Shown here one piece after another: positions 46,476 through 58,853 of a stretch of 64,000 nucleotides of DNA. The stretch is taken from contig NC_134839.1 in assembly GCF_965363235.1 (NCBI RefSeq), positions 111,594,517-111,658,516 on the forward strand, given 5' to 3'. The position numbers and the translations under genes were made by a program. The DNA comes from Mytilus galloprovincialis (Eukaryota; Mollusca; Bivalvia; Mytilida; Mytilidae). Position 1 is the first letter of the stretch. Every line of letters starts with the position of its first letter. The notes under the pieces are model-generated. The model was not told the DNA's origin. It saw nothing but the letters and a program-made list of their open reading frames with translations, and made no database searches.

Positions 46476-46519
46476 ACGCCAGACGCGTGTTTCGTCTACA
46501 TTAGACTCATCAGTGACGT
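46476..46519 (-). ncRNA. Hammerhead ribozyme motif, core intact, minus strand
   Basis: Minus strand: ACGTCA (stem I), CTGATGA, stem II GTCT/AGAC with loop AATGT, GAAA, a short stem III C/G around ACGC, cleavage triplet GTC, then TGGCGT closing stem I. All conserved core bases are present. Confidence 0.75.
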
Positions 46520-46658
46520 TAAAAAGGCTCAATGAAGGAAGAAGTTGAAGAGCAAGAAAATCCTTAATTTTTCGAAAATTCCAAGTTTTGTTACATGACA
46601 TTTATGAATATTACTATATAATTGATAATTATCAAAGGTACTAGGATTGCAATTTAAT

Positions 46659-46702
46659 ACGCAAGACATGTGTTTCGTCTACAATAGACTTATCAGTGAC
46701 GC
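46659..46702 (-). ncRNA. Hammerhead-like motif, minus strand, tandem partner
   Basis: Same direction as the motif 183 bp to its left. The core reads CTGATAA instead of CTGATGA; GAAA and GTC are kept. Flanking sequence also repeats (AAGTTGAAGAGCA; AAAATCCTTA followed by TTTCGAAA), so the two form a tandem dimer. Confidence 0.65.
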
Positions 46703-46719
46703 TCAGATCGAACTAGTTA

Positions 46720-49700
46720 TAAAGTTAAACAAGTATAAAGTTGAAGAGCATTGAGGACCCAAAATCTAAAAAGTTGTGCCAAATATGACCATATCAATGA
46801 TAACTCATGTCAAACACATCTAGGGAAATCTTCACTTTGGTAGAAAATCCTTAGTGTTTCGAAAGTTCAAAGTTTTGGTCGTTGTTGGGGATTTCTTTGT
46901 TCATTCTTAATCTTTTATAGTAGGCTATTGTTTTGTCTTTTTTATGTGTACCGTTTTGTAGACTAATGTTTCGTCTTTTCGTTGTTTACTGTGTAGTGTT
47001 TTGCAGTTTTTTGTCTTTTTTTTTTATATTCATAAAGTAATTGCGATAACCATTTTCATCTTTATAATTAATAAATTTCCATTTTGTGTAATCTCATTCT
47101 TTATGATTCTTATGTTGTAGTCCTAAGTTTTATTAAATTATATTCTATGCATATAACCAATACTAGATTTAATCTCATCACAAACCTACATATTTTTGTA
47201 ACTTCCTCCTGTGCTTCTAAAATTAATACCAAAAAGGTTCGATAAGAAATGCGCTTCAATTTTCATTAAAACGCAATTGATGACAACATTATTGAGTTTT
47301 GTTTGCAGTAATCATTTTAACATTCACGAAACCCGTCTTCCCTTTGACAAGGTCTATGAAATTCAGTTGTACCTATTCGTATGCCTAAGACATATTTTAC
47401 CTTTATTTATATCATTTCAAAATATTTCAGAAGATAGGTCTAATTGTTATCTTTTGCCCCTCTTTAACGATCATTTTATAATTGATTTGAAATAATGAAC
47501 AACCTTGTCTTGCCTATAAGAACTTGTTAGTCTGATTCAGAAGTTCTTGAAAGTCATCGTTGTAATAATTCAATAATATAATTGATAAGAATTGTAGTTT
47601 AACTAATCGATTGCATCCTGTTTTGCTTTGGCATTTGATTGAAGATCACTCACGTTTAAAATAGAAAAATGTTCTCAAATATTCCCAGTAATTATATTAA
47701 AGAGAATAACATTGAATTTATTGTACATAAGTCTCAGACCGTCCCTAATAAAGATTATTTATGCAATAACGATCCAGACCGACTGTCATGAAGGTTATTC
47801 ATTATGAATACGACCCTGTCTATATTTGGTGAAGGATATTTATTTTCAATGCGATCCAAACCGATTTTGTATTATATAAATGGTGCGTATCGTACATGGT
47901 TGTGGTTATTTATTGTCAATACAGATATATTCGTATCATGGTAAAGTAAATATTGTCAATATGTTCCTACAAAAACACATTCTCAAAATATCCAGCTACA
48001 ATCATCCTTAGGTTACCTAAATTAATAATAAAATACCTGCAATCTTTGAACCATGAGAAGGACATGATTCAGTTACTCGGGTAAATTCGAAAAAAAAGAC
48101 TGACGGGGTTTGGGGAAAATATTGAAAAAAATACTTTGACCTATAATTATTTACTTTTGAAAATTGTGACTTGGATGGGGAATTGTCTCATAGGCACTCA
48201 TACCACAATTTCTTATATTCAAATAATCGAACATTAGACATTTATTATATAATACGTACATGAACCTACTTTCCCGAGTCGGTTTTTTTTGTATAATATT
48301 AATGAATATGTTCGAAATCCCTTTGATATGACCGGCTTATCATTCTCTTTTAAAAACCAACGAAGAACGCACTGGCCAGAGGTTAGACTATATGCTAACC
48401 TTAATATGAGTTCACTTAATACAGTGATACTAAATCCTCATTAATGGTCATTTCAACATATGATGCCATTAATAGTGGACTTTTCTGACTTCAGAGTATC
48501 ACCATTCCTGTAGTTAGCACTCCTGTGTTAGCATGAAATATCATTGCTCCGGTAATTCAATATGAACACTAAGTTTGTCTTAACCCATACAAAGATAGCC
48601 TTAGACGTTTTTAATTAAGTTTTTGGAACTTTTTTTCTCTATGCTCTTCAACATCGTATTTTGTTTTGCCTTCAAACTAATTTGATACGAATACGCCTCG
48701 TAAACGATCGTCCTGGGCACAACATTATAAGCCTAGTATTTACGGTTATTTCTTTTTGAAAGGCACATAAAGAATTGGGCAAAAACAGATATGTTTGTTA
48801 TAAGTTCCATTTTGATTATTTGTTCTTAGTCTTCATGGCCTTTACAAGCAGTATTACAGTAGCTATATCCGAAATAGTTTTGATTTTATACTAGTAATAC
48901 TGTATATTACATGTATATCAGGCATATCTTATATAGTTATGTGCTTTCATATACACGGATTTCACATATCATTACCCAAGGAATAAAACCACCTTCTTCT
49001 TCATGATAACTATTTCACAGGATATAGATTTACAAGAATTGAACATTTACTGTTGCCTTAATCTATAAGAGTATACAATTTCCATATGATCTCTTAAGAT
49101 GTTAGCTTACAGTTTCAAATCAAATTGTGAAACGAAAAGCCTAATTTGGTTCGAACCAAGCGTTAATTGATTACAATAAAACTTTATAAACTGCATGCAT
49201 CCGACGCGCTTTCCTGTATTTACATTTATAGGATTCCATTAGCGAGCTATGTGTTACGGTGTTAGTTTTCCATAAAGTTTTGTGTAAAACAAAAACAAAG
49301 GAGGATGAAAAAACTTGACCTATTTTTCTGTTACCGTAAATAACACCAAACATACCAGATTCATGGTTCGTATGACATACAGTCACACGTTTCGTATACA
49401 TCAGACTTATCGGTAACCTGGAATAAAAAAGCTATAGCGCAAAAAAAAATAATAACGTTAAAGATGACTGAGCACAATTATTTGGAATACAAATGTCTTT
49501 TTGTTTCTAACAATTCGAAGTTTTGTAAACAGTTGATTTATAAATATGACAATATAAAAGATGATTCAAGACAACACGGAAGTATAAATAGATCTACTTC
49601 TATTCGTCTTCCTTTCGTCGACTGTTATTCAACAACTTAAGGTTGCCCTTTTCCGTATACATTTTGTAATAAATACCTCCTCGATACGTAGCTCTTTTTT

Positions 49701-51109
49701 ACGAGCTACATGGAAATAAAGAGACTTAAGTTAATAGTATCAACGATATAACATGTCATTTAAATGACATTTATAAACTGATAATACCAATGTTAAAAAT
49801 TTTAATTTAAAGGACATTTTCAATCTAAAAATACCATCTATAATAAAAATTTGAAATGACTCAATGTGAAATGTAAATAAACTGAACGCAGAATGTGTAT
49901 GTGATTTCTTGACGAGACACAGCACCTTGCATTTAATATACTTGTCTAGTATAGGTACATTGCACAAATCTTATAACAATAGTATATCTGTCACAATGAA
50001 AAACAGCCAAATGCAAATAAATTTCCAAGAGTAAAAAAGTTGACAATTACTTTTCCAATATAATGAAATTCTTGCATACTCTATAAATCACATTGAAATT
50101 CAAATTAAATCTGCAGAAAATCATTATGTACTAAAAACTAATAAATATAAATCTAAAGCTGAGTAACTGTAACATTTAACATCCTACATTACTTCTTGTA
50201 AACTAATCATTCCTTTCACAAAACAGGCCATCCCGACTTTAATATGTATCCTACCTTAATTAATCATTTCCGTTATTGAAGCAGAAAGTAGTATCAGAAT
50301 TTCAATACTGTTAGCAAAAATAAGAAAGGTTTACCCGACAAATCTTTTTATGTGTTGCTTGAATTCTAAGAAAAATATTTTTTAGAAACGTGGACCATAA
50401 TCTAGGAACAAGTGTCAAGCAAGGATTAATGGTCTCAACTTTAAGGTCCGGTCTTGTTCCGTTAAATTCGAAAAAAAATCTTTCATTATCCGAAGACCAC
50501 TAACAGATGTTTTAATAAGAAATGATAGAAAGTATTATTACTCAAGTTCTACATGTTTTATTTCTTGCTACAAATGAAAGTATCATTATTTCTTTTTAAA
50601 ATTTATCTTCTCTTATATTGCAAAAGGTTTAACCAAACAAGTATAAATCTTAATTTGCCGAAATATCAAGATAAGACATATACCGTAGCTCACCTGATCA
50701 AAAATCTTCAAAGGTGCGCTTTTTCTAAATGTTGAGATCGACCTACTTTCCATTTAAAATAATAGGTTGAACCATTTTTTATACTCCTTAAACATGTTAA
50801 ATGACGAGTTTTACCTTTTTTTCTTCATTTTTGTATATTATCTCAAAAGCTCAAATAGATCGATATACCTTTTTCAACTTTGAAATTAATATGATTCTCA
50901 GAATTTGAGCACAACTGATGAGTTATTTGTAGGTAAAGTGCTTGTTTAACGTACTTTCAAGCGTGGTATTCTAATTGACCTCTTAATACTTAAAACACCA
51001 AATCCGTTTGAAACAGAGAGTTAAAAACAAACGCATAATTTCAAAACCTACTTGATGTATGCTATACTTTATTTGCATTTTCAAGTTTAGTAAACTTTGA
51101 ACATGTTGT
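46720..51109. other. Long non-coding stretch
   Basis: AT-rich, no supported gene. A repeat end with TTGTCTCATAGGCACTCATA lies at 48165-48225. A decayed hammerhead repeat on the minus strand lies at 49374-49420 (ACACGTTTCGTATACATCAG), and a weaker plus-strand relative near 50905-50960. Short open frames (47211-47495, 49171-49401) show no domains. Confidence 0.4.
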
Positions 51110-51325
51110 TATATGTAAAAAGTAAAATAACAATTATCGAACTCCGAGGAAAATTCAAATCAAGAAGTCCGTAATCAAATGGCAACATCAAAAGCTCTAA
51201 CACATCAAACGAGTGGATAAGAACTGTCATATTCCAGTTTTGGTACAGGCAATTTTTATGTATAATGGTGGATTAAACCTGGTTAATAGCTTGCTGAACC
51301 CCTCACTTGTTTGGCAGTCGTAAAA
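51110..51325 (-). repeat. R2 interspersed repeat, minus strand
   Basis: Inverted R2 copy from TATGTAAAAAGTAAAATAAC to CTGAACCCCTCACTTGTTTG. Confidence 0.7.
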
Positions 51326-52010
51326 ATCTTTCAGTTACTCAAAAGAAACAAAACCATGGAAATATCAATATAAAGTATCTGATGCACGTTACACCTAAGA
51401 AAAGGTAAACAATAATACAGTATGATTTCAAATTTTCTCTTTATAACGTAGTATTCTTTTAATTTAACACAGAAAATGTTCTACTATTTGAATTCATGTA
51501 AGGTTGTCACCGAGCCAATCAATAACATCAGTACAAATGAATCTACATGTGAAATTGATAACACAACTATCAAAATTATCTCATTACAACATTATACTGT
51601 TACACTGATACAAACCAAAGCTAAATCAATCGTCAAACAAACACTGCAATAACAAATGAATCAAATTAAACGTTATTGTTTTTCTGCCTTTAATACGCAT
51701 TTGTATATCAATTTCAATCATATACAAAGACTGGACGGAGCAACCTTTCCCCGAAATGAATATCGTATGTTTTAGTTGAATGTTATGATTATAAGTTACA
51801 TTTTGCTGTATTTAACTGTACAATTCCTATTACATATATTGATGATACAAGTAGGTTTATTTGTATATGTTATTTCATCATAAACACCTACGTATCTGAG
51901 GTTTGATAATGAAAGAGCCGACAGCAAAACTCAAATGCATCAATACTATTCAAATCTTATATAAATAAAGTATGGTAAGAAATCAACTCATCTTAGATAC
52001 CAAGATTGAA
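51326..52010. other. Non-coding stretch
   Basis: Nothing recognised. Confidence 0.35.
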
Positions 52011-52021
52011 ATTTTATATTT

Positions 52022-52065
52022 GCACCAGACGCGCGTTTCGTCTACAAAAGACTCATCAATGACGC
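52022..52065 (-). ncRNA. Hammerhead motif, one core base changed, minus strand
   Basis: Minus strand: GCGTCA, TTGATGA, stem II GTCT/AGAC, GAAA, CGCGCGTC, TGGTGC. Everything is kept except the first core base (T for C), a position important for catalysis. Confidence 0.6.
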
Positions 52066-52346
52066 TCGAATCAAAACATGTTAAAACGCAAATGAAAATA
52101 CGAATTTGAAGAACACAACAGGTATATTTGACGGTGGGCAATAAAGCGCATCACAATTTTTTTCATCTTGTACCATAAGGCTGTTTTCAATTATTGGTGG
52201 ATGGTATTGGTTCCGCTTGAAGTTAGTAAAATAGAAAGCAGAACAATACTTGATATAGACAAAGAAAGTGATGTCTTGCAAAAACAATACAAATGAGAGA
52301 CACAAAATACCACATGGAAATTCAAATTCATCAATCCAATGGCAAA

Positions 52347-52610
52347 TAAAGGCAACAGTAGTATACCGCTGTTCAAAACTCATAAATCCATGGACAAAAA
52401 ACATAATCGGGGTAACAAACTAAAACTGAGTGAAACGCATTAAATATAAGAGAACAACGACACAACATTAAGATGTAACACACACACACACACACATAAA
52501 TCAGAAACGGACTAAGCATTAGACAAAATCCGTTGAAAATAACAAATATAACATCTAAACCAAATACATGAATTTGGAATAGATAAGTACCGTGACACGT
52601 GTTATAACAA
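52347..52610 (-). repeat. R1 repeat, 3' half, minus strand
   Basis: Inverted R1 copy from TAAAGGCAACAGTAGTATAC to ACCGTGACACGTGTTATAAC. It contains a (CA)n run near 52480-52496 at the same place as the (GT)n in the copy at 2765-3147. Confidence 0.75.
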
Positions 52611-53650
52611 GTTTAATTTTTTTAAAACGAATCACAACGTAAAGAAAAAACAATGTTTAACAAAATTTAATGTAGAAAACTAATCTTGGAGGATATTCTG
52701 AGAAATCAGATTTTCATTATTAATTTCTAGCATCATGTGTGACGTGTTATACAATACTATACTCTTTCAGGTAAGATAACATTGGTTGGTCAATGTCACG
52801 TCCTTACTCGAGTAGTTTTGTTCAGAACTAATATGGATATCCAGAAAATCAAGATCAGCTTAAATTCTAATTTCCTTTATATAATCCTAAAATTTGTAAA
52901 CCTCCTACAATGACTGTGTGCTTGAAAGCCATGAATGATTTAAACATTATTACGTTAACTTTAATTTATGCATATATGAGATGAATGAATTCTCTGATGT
53001 TTTTAACATTTACCCTGATTATATTTACACCTCATTAACGTACAAATACATTTCCAAAAAGTGTTTTAAGCAATATAATTTTCAATAGTATATTATATCT
53101 TACTGTTTTTCAACAAAACAGTAATTTTCGCTGTTTAAATCCCAACTAAACAAGAAGATGAATAAAATAATTGTTGGTCGTAGTGTATGCTACCAGCACA
53201 AAGCTTCAATAATATAGATATTATTAAGGCAATGATATTGTTGGAACAATACATTCAAATTAATATACATTTATCATATGATGAAAATCACCATGACACA
53301 AAAAAACGGATTGAACAAAGAGGTTCATTAGCCATTCATAAGGAAGACATAGTAAATAATTGTGTAAATCTATGTAGTGACAGATTGAATAAAATAACTT
53401 ACTGACGAAAATATATTACATAAAATATATTGTTATTAGATTAAAAACGTAAAGTAATAACAATCTATGGCGTTCTGCAATGGATAGGATCTTGATTAAA
53501 TGTTACAAATTTAATACAGACTATATGCCGATTGTACGCTTTAAACATGATAATCCGCTAAATATTATTTTCATCCCATAAAAGTTTTGACATTAATAAC
53601 TTACTATGACTTTATTGATCGGTTACGTTTATATGCTATAGCTGCTATAC
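52611..53650. other. Non-coding stretch
   Basis: Nothing recognised. The frame at 53187-53405 has no domain or splice support. Confidence 0.35.
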
Positions 53651-53654
53651 TCAG

Positions 53655-53915
53655 CATCAATAGACGTTGTAGCAATGAGGGAATGTTGTATATAAAATAT
53701 TGTTATAGTTATAAAATCACAGTTCGTTGTATCTGTGAGGGAAAGTAGTTTATAATACATTGTTCTGGTTATAATCACAGTTCATTGCAGCTATGAGGAG
53801 ACTTGGTAGTTAATGCTCGAGAGTTAATGCATTGTTTTGTATATACCTGATAAATCATAGTTCATTGTATTTGTGAGGGACCGTAGTATATAATACATTG
53901 CTTTTAGTTATACTT
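53655..53915 (+). repeat. Imperfect tandem repeat, about 4 units
   Basis: Units of about 60-80 bp share ATCACAGTTCATTGTA, TGTGAGGGA, GTAGT and ATAATACATTG, with indels between units. Confidence 0.65.
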
Positions 53916-54097
53916 GCTTTTTTTCAGTTCACTATCTACTTTCTGGACTAATAACTTACTATTCTTATTCCCAGGTAAGACATACATTGCATTTCAATTT
54001 TATCTGAACTCTTTTCTTTTCTTGTTTATTCTCTTGAAAAGAATTACTCTGGCATATTAATAGATGAACAAAATAAACTAATGACTTCCTCATAAGT

Positions 54098-54099
<2 letters not shown>

Positions 54100-54171
<72 letters not shown>
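54100..54171. repeat. (ATA)n trinucleotide microsatellite
   Basis: 72 bases, about 24 units, without interruption. Confidence 0.95.
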
Positions 54172-54765
54172 GTCTACTATCTACACAGTCTTTACATCTG
54201 TAGGGATTTTACATTGAAGTCTCAATGTGTTTTGATTTCATAGTATAATTAAATGCCGGTATGCTTCTTCTGCAATGATTGTTTTTTTCTTGTTTTTTTT
54301 TCTTGTGAAATATGCTTGTATCGTTTGTGATGATTGTTTACTCGTGTTATACTTGATTGATTCTCGTGTAAAACTTTTGTTTGTCGTGTATATGTTTGTT
54401 GCTTGCTTACTGCTTAGTTATCGTTTAATATTAAACAAAAATATATGATAAGAAGATGTGTTATGATCGCAATGATACAACTTACTACTAATGACTTGTT
54501 TTTTTTTTGCAACGCATATTTTTTGAATTGTTTAGCTGTAACGGTTTTACCCCTTCATTTATTAAATTTGATTTTGTTCAACGTAATCTGTACGATGTTT
54601 TACGTGTGAAGTAAGATTCAAAACAAACCGGACATAGCTATATAATATAGTTAATTGCTACATTAGTTTTCTATTAATAAGTATTGAAATGTGCATTGTT
54701 ATTAAATGTAATATCAGTATTTAGTTCAAATATAATCTTAAATCAATCCTAATTCTATCTTATTC

Positions 54766-54870
54766 ATTCAAATGTGACGTCATTTTTTTATTTTTTGATA
54801 TCTGTTTTACAAATTCAAATGTGACTTCATTTTTTTGTCATTTTTTACAATTTCAAATATGACGTCACTT
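54766..54870 (+). repeat. Three CRE-bearing repeats
   Basis: TTCAAATGTGACGTCATTTT is repeated three times about 40 bases apart. The first (54775-54782) and third (54860-54867) units hold perfect TGACGTCA. The second has TGACTTCA. A CREB/ATF site cluster is possible, but no promoter is identified. Confidence 0.5.
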
Positions 54871-55169
54871 GGCGTTGAGGTTTTCACTTATTCAGATGTT
54901 TCTATTTTTTGTGTTGCATTTTGTCGGGTTATGTAATGTATTTCGGTTGTTTCCTGTAATTAGTTAATACTTCAGTTTTATCATGTATATCTTTTGTATA
55001 GTCATTTTATAAAATTTACTGTTTACAAAAGTATAAATCATTCTAAATAATAAGGATGTTCTGGTACCTAACAAAAATCCTGCCGTTTTTGGCACAACTT
55101 TTTTGAACTTTTGGTCTTCGATGCTGTTCAACTTTGTACTTGTTTCGGCTTTCAAACTTTTGTATCTGG

Positions 55170-55213
55170 GCGTCACTAGTAAGTCTTGTGTGGACAAAAT
55201 GCACTTCTGGCGT
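55170..55213 (+). ncRNA. Hammerhead-like remnant
   Basis: GCGTCA, CTAGTAA, GTCTTGTGTGGAC, AAAA, TGCACTTC, TGGCGT. Stem I and stem II are kept, but the core has several changes. Probably inactive. Confidence 0.4.
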
Positions 55214-55294
55214 ATAAAAATTTTAAACTTGTTGCCTTTTGTTAGCTATTATTTGTATGTTCCTATTTATTTATATTGTAGTCCTGTAATTTTG

Positions 55295-55763
55295 TGTTGT
55301 CATTTTAATGTTATATTTCAAATGGCCATAAAAGAGGGAGGTTTGGCATGCCACAAAACCAGGTTCAACCCACCATTTTTTCCTTTAAAAATGTCCTGTA
55401 CCAAGTCAGGAATATGGCCATTGCTATATAACAGTTCGTTTCTGTGTGTGTTACATTTTAACGTTGTGTTTCCGTTGTGTCGTTTGTTTTCTTTTATTTT
55501 TGAGTGTGAATTCACATTATTATAAGACGTATCACGGTACTTATCTATCCCAAATTCATGTATTTGGTTTTGATGTTATATTTGTTATTCTCATAGAATT
55601 TTGTCTAATGCTTGGTCCGTTTCTGTGTGTGTCACATTTGAATGTTGTGTCGTTGTTCTCTTATATTTGATGCGTTTCCCTCGGTTTTAGTTTGTTACCC
55701 CGATTTTGTTTTTTGTCCATGGATTTATGAGTTTTGAACAGTGGTATACTACTGTTGCCTTTA
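55295..55763 (+). repeat. R1 interspersed repeat, full-length copy
   Basis: Starts TGTTGTCATTTTAATGTTAT and ends CTACTGTTGCCTTTA, the same limits as the copy at 4036-4498. Open frames on both strands across it arise from the repeat. Confidence 0.8.
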
Positions 55764-58373
55764 TTTACCCCGCTGAATCAGTAATTGAGTCAACCATTAT
55801 GTTACTTTGTCTATAGTTAATGTGTGTGTTGTTTTGTGGAATATATTTAGTCTGGTTTTTTTTTTCTCTTTGCTTTTGTATTGCCAGCTTTTAATCAACA
55901 TTTATTTTTTATTGTTCCGTTTATAATTATTAATCCTTTTGTTGTTTCATTGCTAAGTATATGGTTAATTTATAAACCAAAATCCGCAGCCTCTTCATTT
56001 GACAATTCGTATTAAAGTAATAATTGCATTCAGTTCTACCAATGACTTCCCTAAAACAAGTATATAAATAAATGTATTGATTACAACATGTATAAGTATA
56101 GATTTATTCAAGTACACCTTCTACATTGCCCTATATTTTAGTGACTCAGGACGAAGCTTTGTAAATATATAAAGTTTGTTTAGGATCTTTTTAAATTTAT
56201 TTAAAAGTATTAGTACGTCATGGTCAAGTGCGTTATCTAAGTTTAAAATTTAACATAGAAAATATTTTAAAAAAAGTCTGTGAATATTCTGCAACCTTTT
56301 GGATAAATGTCCATATCATCCCCATATTAAATACAAAGAAACAGTATACAGTACACGATACAGTATTACTTTGAACAGTAGTTACTGTTGGTAAATGTAC
56401 AGAAATTCTCCTCTGTGACTTCGACTTTTGTATTTTTGCTGTTTTCGTATTGAAAATTTCGTAATACACATCTCTGCATAAGGGGCATCAATCTTTATCT
56501 CTTAATTTTAATTTTCATTGTTTTAAAAACAAAATTCATTTAGTCTTGGTGCTGTCATCTTATAGCGTTTTACTCTGTCCATTGTAAACTCTTCTTCGTA
56601 TCTTTTTATCAGAAATGTCGTTTTAAAACCTTCTGAAAAGTAATCGACAAATAAACAAAAATAGCAGTTAACTATGCTATGATAAAATAACTGAATTTAA
56701 ACAATAGGTGCACAACAACTGATATTATCACCCTTTTGATGAGCAAGTGGAGTTTTATTTACATGTCGTCATCTCTGATGTCGACTTTCTTCTCTCCTTT
56801 AATTCTCAAGATAAAAAAACTTGAAAAAAAAATGTAATAATAGATTTTTAACACATTTGCTTACTATATTTATTAAAGAATCGAAATTACTTTATTGAAA
56901 TTATTATTCAGACATACCAATCACCACTAGAGCTAGTAAAATTCCAAACCAGGAAGAGATTTCAATACGATACTAGTAAAGTGATAACGGAACTATTTTA
57001 GGAAGCTTTTTTTCCCAAACAAGCTAGATAATAGATATCGATAAATAAGAATTTATATAAACTTGTTTATTCATGATTTAGATTGAAATATTACGATTTA
57101 GTTTAGATGTAATGTAATATAATGATAACCAGAGAGTAATCCTAGATTTCTTGTATAAAATAAAGGAACCTTTTACTAGAATGCTGGACTTGTGATGTAA
57201 ATTGTTAACAGCGTGCAATATTGTTAAATGAAAAGAAAATTACCAGTGAGGCTGAAAAACACTTTCCATCGAAACCTAAACAATATGATATTCCAGGACA
57301 CTCTCAGATTGGGTTTATAATCATTTCAATCTATGTTTCTCCTTAAATTTTAATAACAAAATGGACAGAGGGGATTTGTTGATTTACCATGCACAATTAT
57401 AACACGCACTGGTGAAAACAATCAGAATAATTACAAAATTACTTGTACTGCAGACGTTATATGAGGAAAAAGAAATTTGCATTTTAAGTATTTTCATGTG
57501 CACAATTCTTGCAAATTTCTATTCTTCTTATATTAGAAGTTAATATAATAAAAAATAACGTACAAAAACAATCACCAGATGCGTCGAAGTTAAACTTTGA
57601 CTGGGTGTTGGAACATATATTCTTGACAACTGTACGATTTGCAATCATCCATTTGTAACTTAAAATTTATTTATCCATCTGAAACTTCGATAGGTCTTTA
57701 AAATGTGATAAATGTGTTCTCACCTTTTATATTATCATTGTATCGTCTTTACATGTTGTACTTGATATGTAATTCTTTATTGCTTGCTATAGGACATGAC
57801 ACTGATTGTATTGATAGATTATTGACACGGACGTTCATTCAATATTACAGTCAGTCTAGATAAATGTCATCACAAGACAATTTTTTCAGTCATCATTATG
57901 AAGTTGTCAGAGTAAAAATGTGCCACGTAAATATCGTTGATGATTATTCGGTCCGATCGACTTTATTTGGATGTAAGAGGGTTTATATCATATAAACACA
58001 AAACAAATCCAGATTGTCGTATAATTGGAGGAAACTCTTACGTCCAATTCAAGTACAAATGATGTGATAAGGTCATGACGGAACTAATAAATCTTATAGA
58101 AAAAATAATACTATCATCAAATCATCTTTGACCGAAGGCAGGAAATTAATTTTACGGATAAGAGAAATAAACCGGGAATGTTTCGTATCTCTCATGTAAA
58201 TATGACCGTCTTAACAATGGACACGTTTTATCTACTGATAGGTCTGTCGCTTTGATTATCGATTCTGCATAAGACAAAATTTTAAAAAGAACTTACAGGG
58301 TAGTTATATGGTTGTATTTTTTTTTCTTTTATTACAATTTGTTAAATAGAAATTGTCATTTCTTCCTTTGCAG
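55764..58373. other. Non-coding stretch, likely upstream region of the receptor gene
   Basis: No coding sequence recognised. It ends in the acceptor of the first coding exon, so at least one 5' untranslated exon must lie upstream, possibly in this stretch. Confidence 0.4.
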
Positions 58374-58431
58374 GGAAATAATTATGACTCTTGGTACAAA
58401 ATATACGTCATTCCTTATATCAATAATGTTT
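58374..58431 (+). CDS. Secretin-family GPCR, first coding exon (signal peptide)
   Basis: A short exon between a strong acceptor (TTTCTTCCTTTGCAG, ending 58373) and a donor (GTGAGTAT, from 58432). The start codon is at 58384 and gives MTLGTKYTSFLISIMF in phase 0. Joined to the next exon in phase 0 it reads on as VSLTSTLANKKC, forming a typical signal peptide with a hydrophobic core and a likely cleavage before NKKC. The join across a 3.8-kb intron is inferred from phase and sense and is not proven. The leader GGAAATAATT is non-coding. Confidence 0.6.
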
Positions 58432-58853
58432 GTGAGTATATCTTATTCTAAATTGATCGAAATCTAATTATAAATTAACTATTTTTGTATGTTATGCAAA
58501 TGTTAATGGGTGTTTTTACGACAAGGACTTGTCGAAATTCGTTATTTACCACACTACATTTAACTTCTGTTTTCCTTACAAATGATTTCTGAACATCACC
58601 GAGCATCACGCATCACGCACATTCTTGGAATAATGACCGTTAGACTTCTAAGATTTGATTAGTCATGCATACGTTACACGAACATTCAGTTTTGACATAA
58701 CTGAATTTGACTTATTCCGAATACACATCATATTAACAGTTTTATTTTTTCACTTAAAATTTCAATTGTTATTAATTTTGTGTTAGATTCAATTATCATT
58801 GAATATTCGCTTACCTAAGTTAGCTAATGTTTTTTTTTTTATTTTGTTATAGT

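Noticed and set aside
48660-48740. Hammerhead-like string ACGCCTCGTAAACGATCGTC
   Set aside because: No CTGATGA core and no matching stems; at most a very old remnant.
52765-52785. CTCTTTCAGGTAAGAT as splice site pair
   Set aside because: Acceptor and donor abut with no exon between them; probably chance.
53930-53975. Possible 5' untranslated exon (T-rich acceptor TTTTTTTCAG, then CCCAG/GTAAGA)
   Set aside because: The signals are good, but nothing links it to the receptor gene 4.4 kb away; not listed without transcript support.
55103-55670. Frames of 65-140 codons around the R1 copy
   Set aside because: They follow the R1 repeat and its neighbour and recur with it elsewhere.
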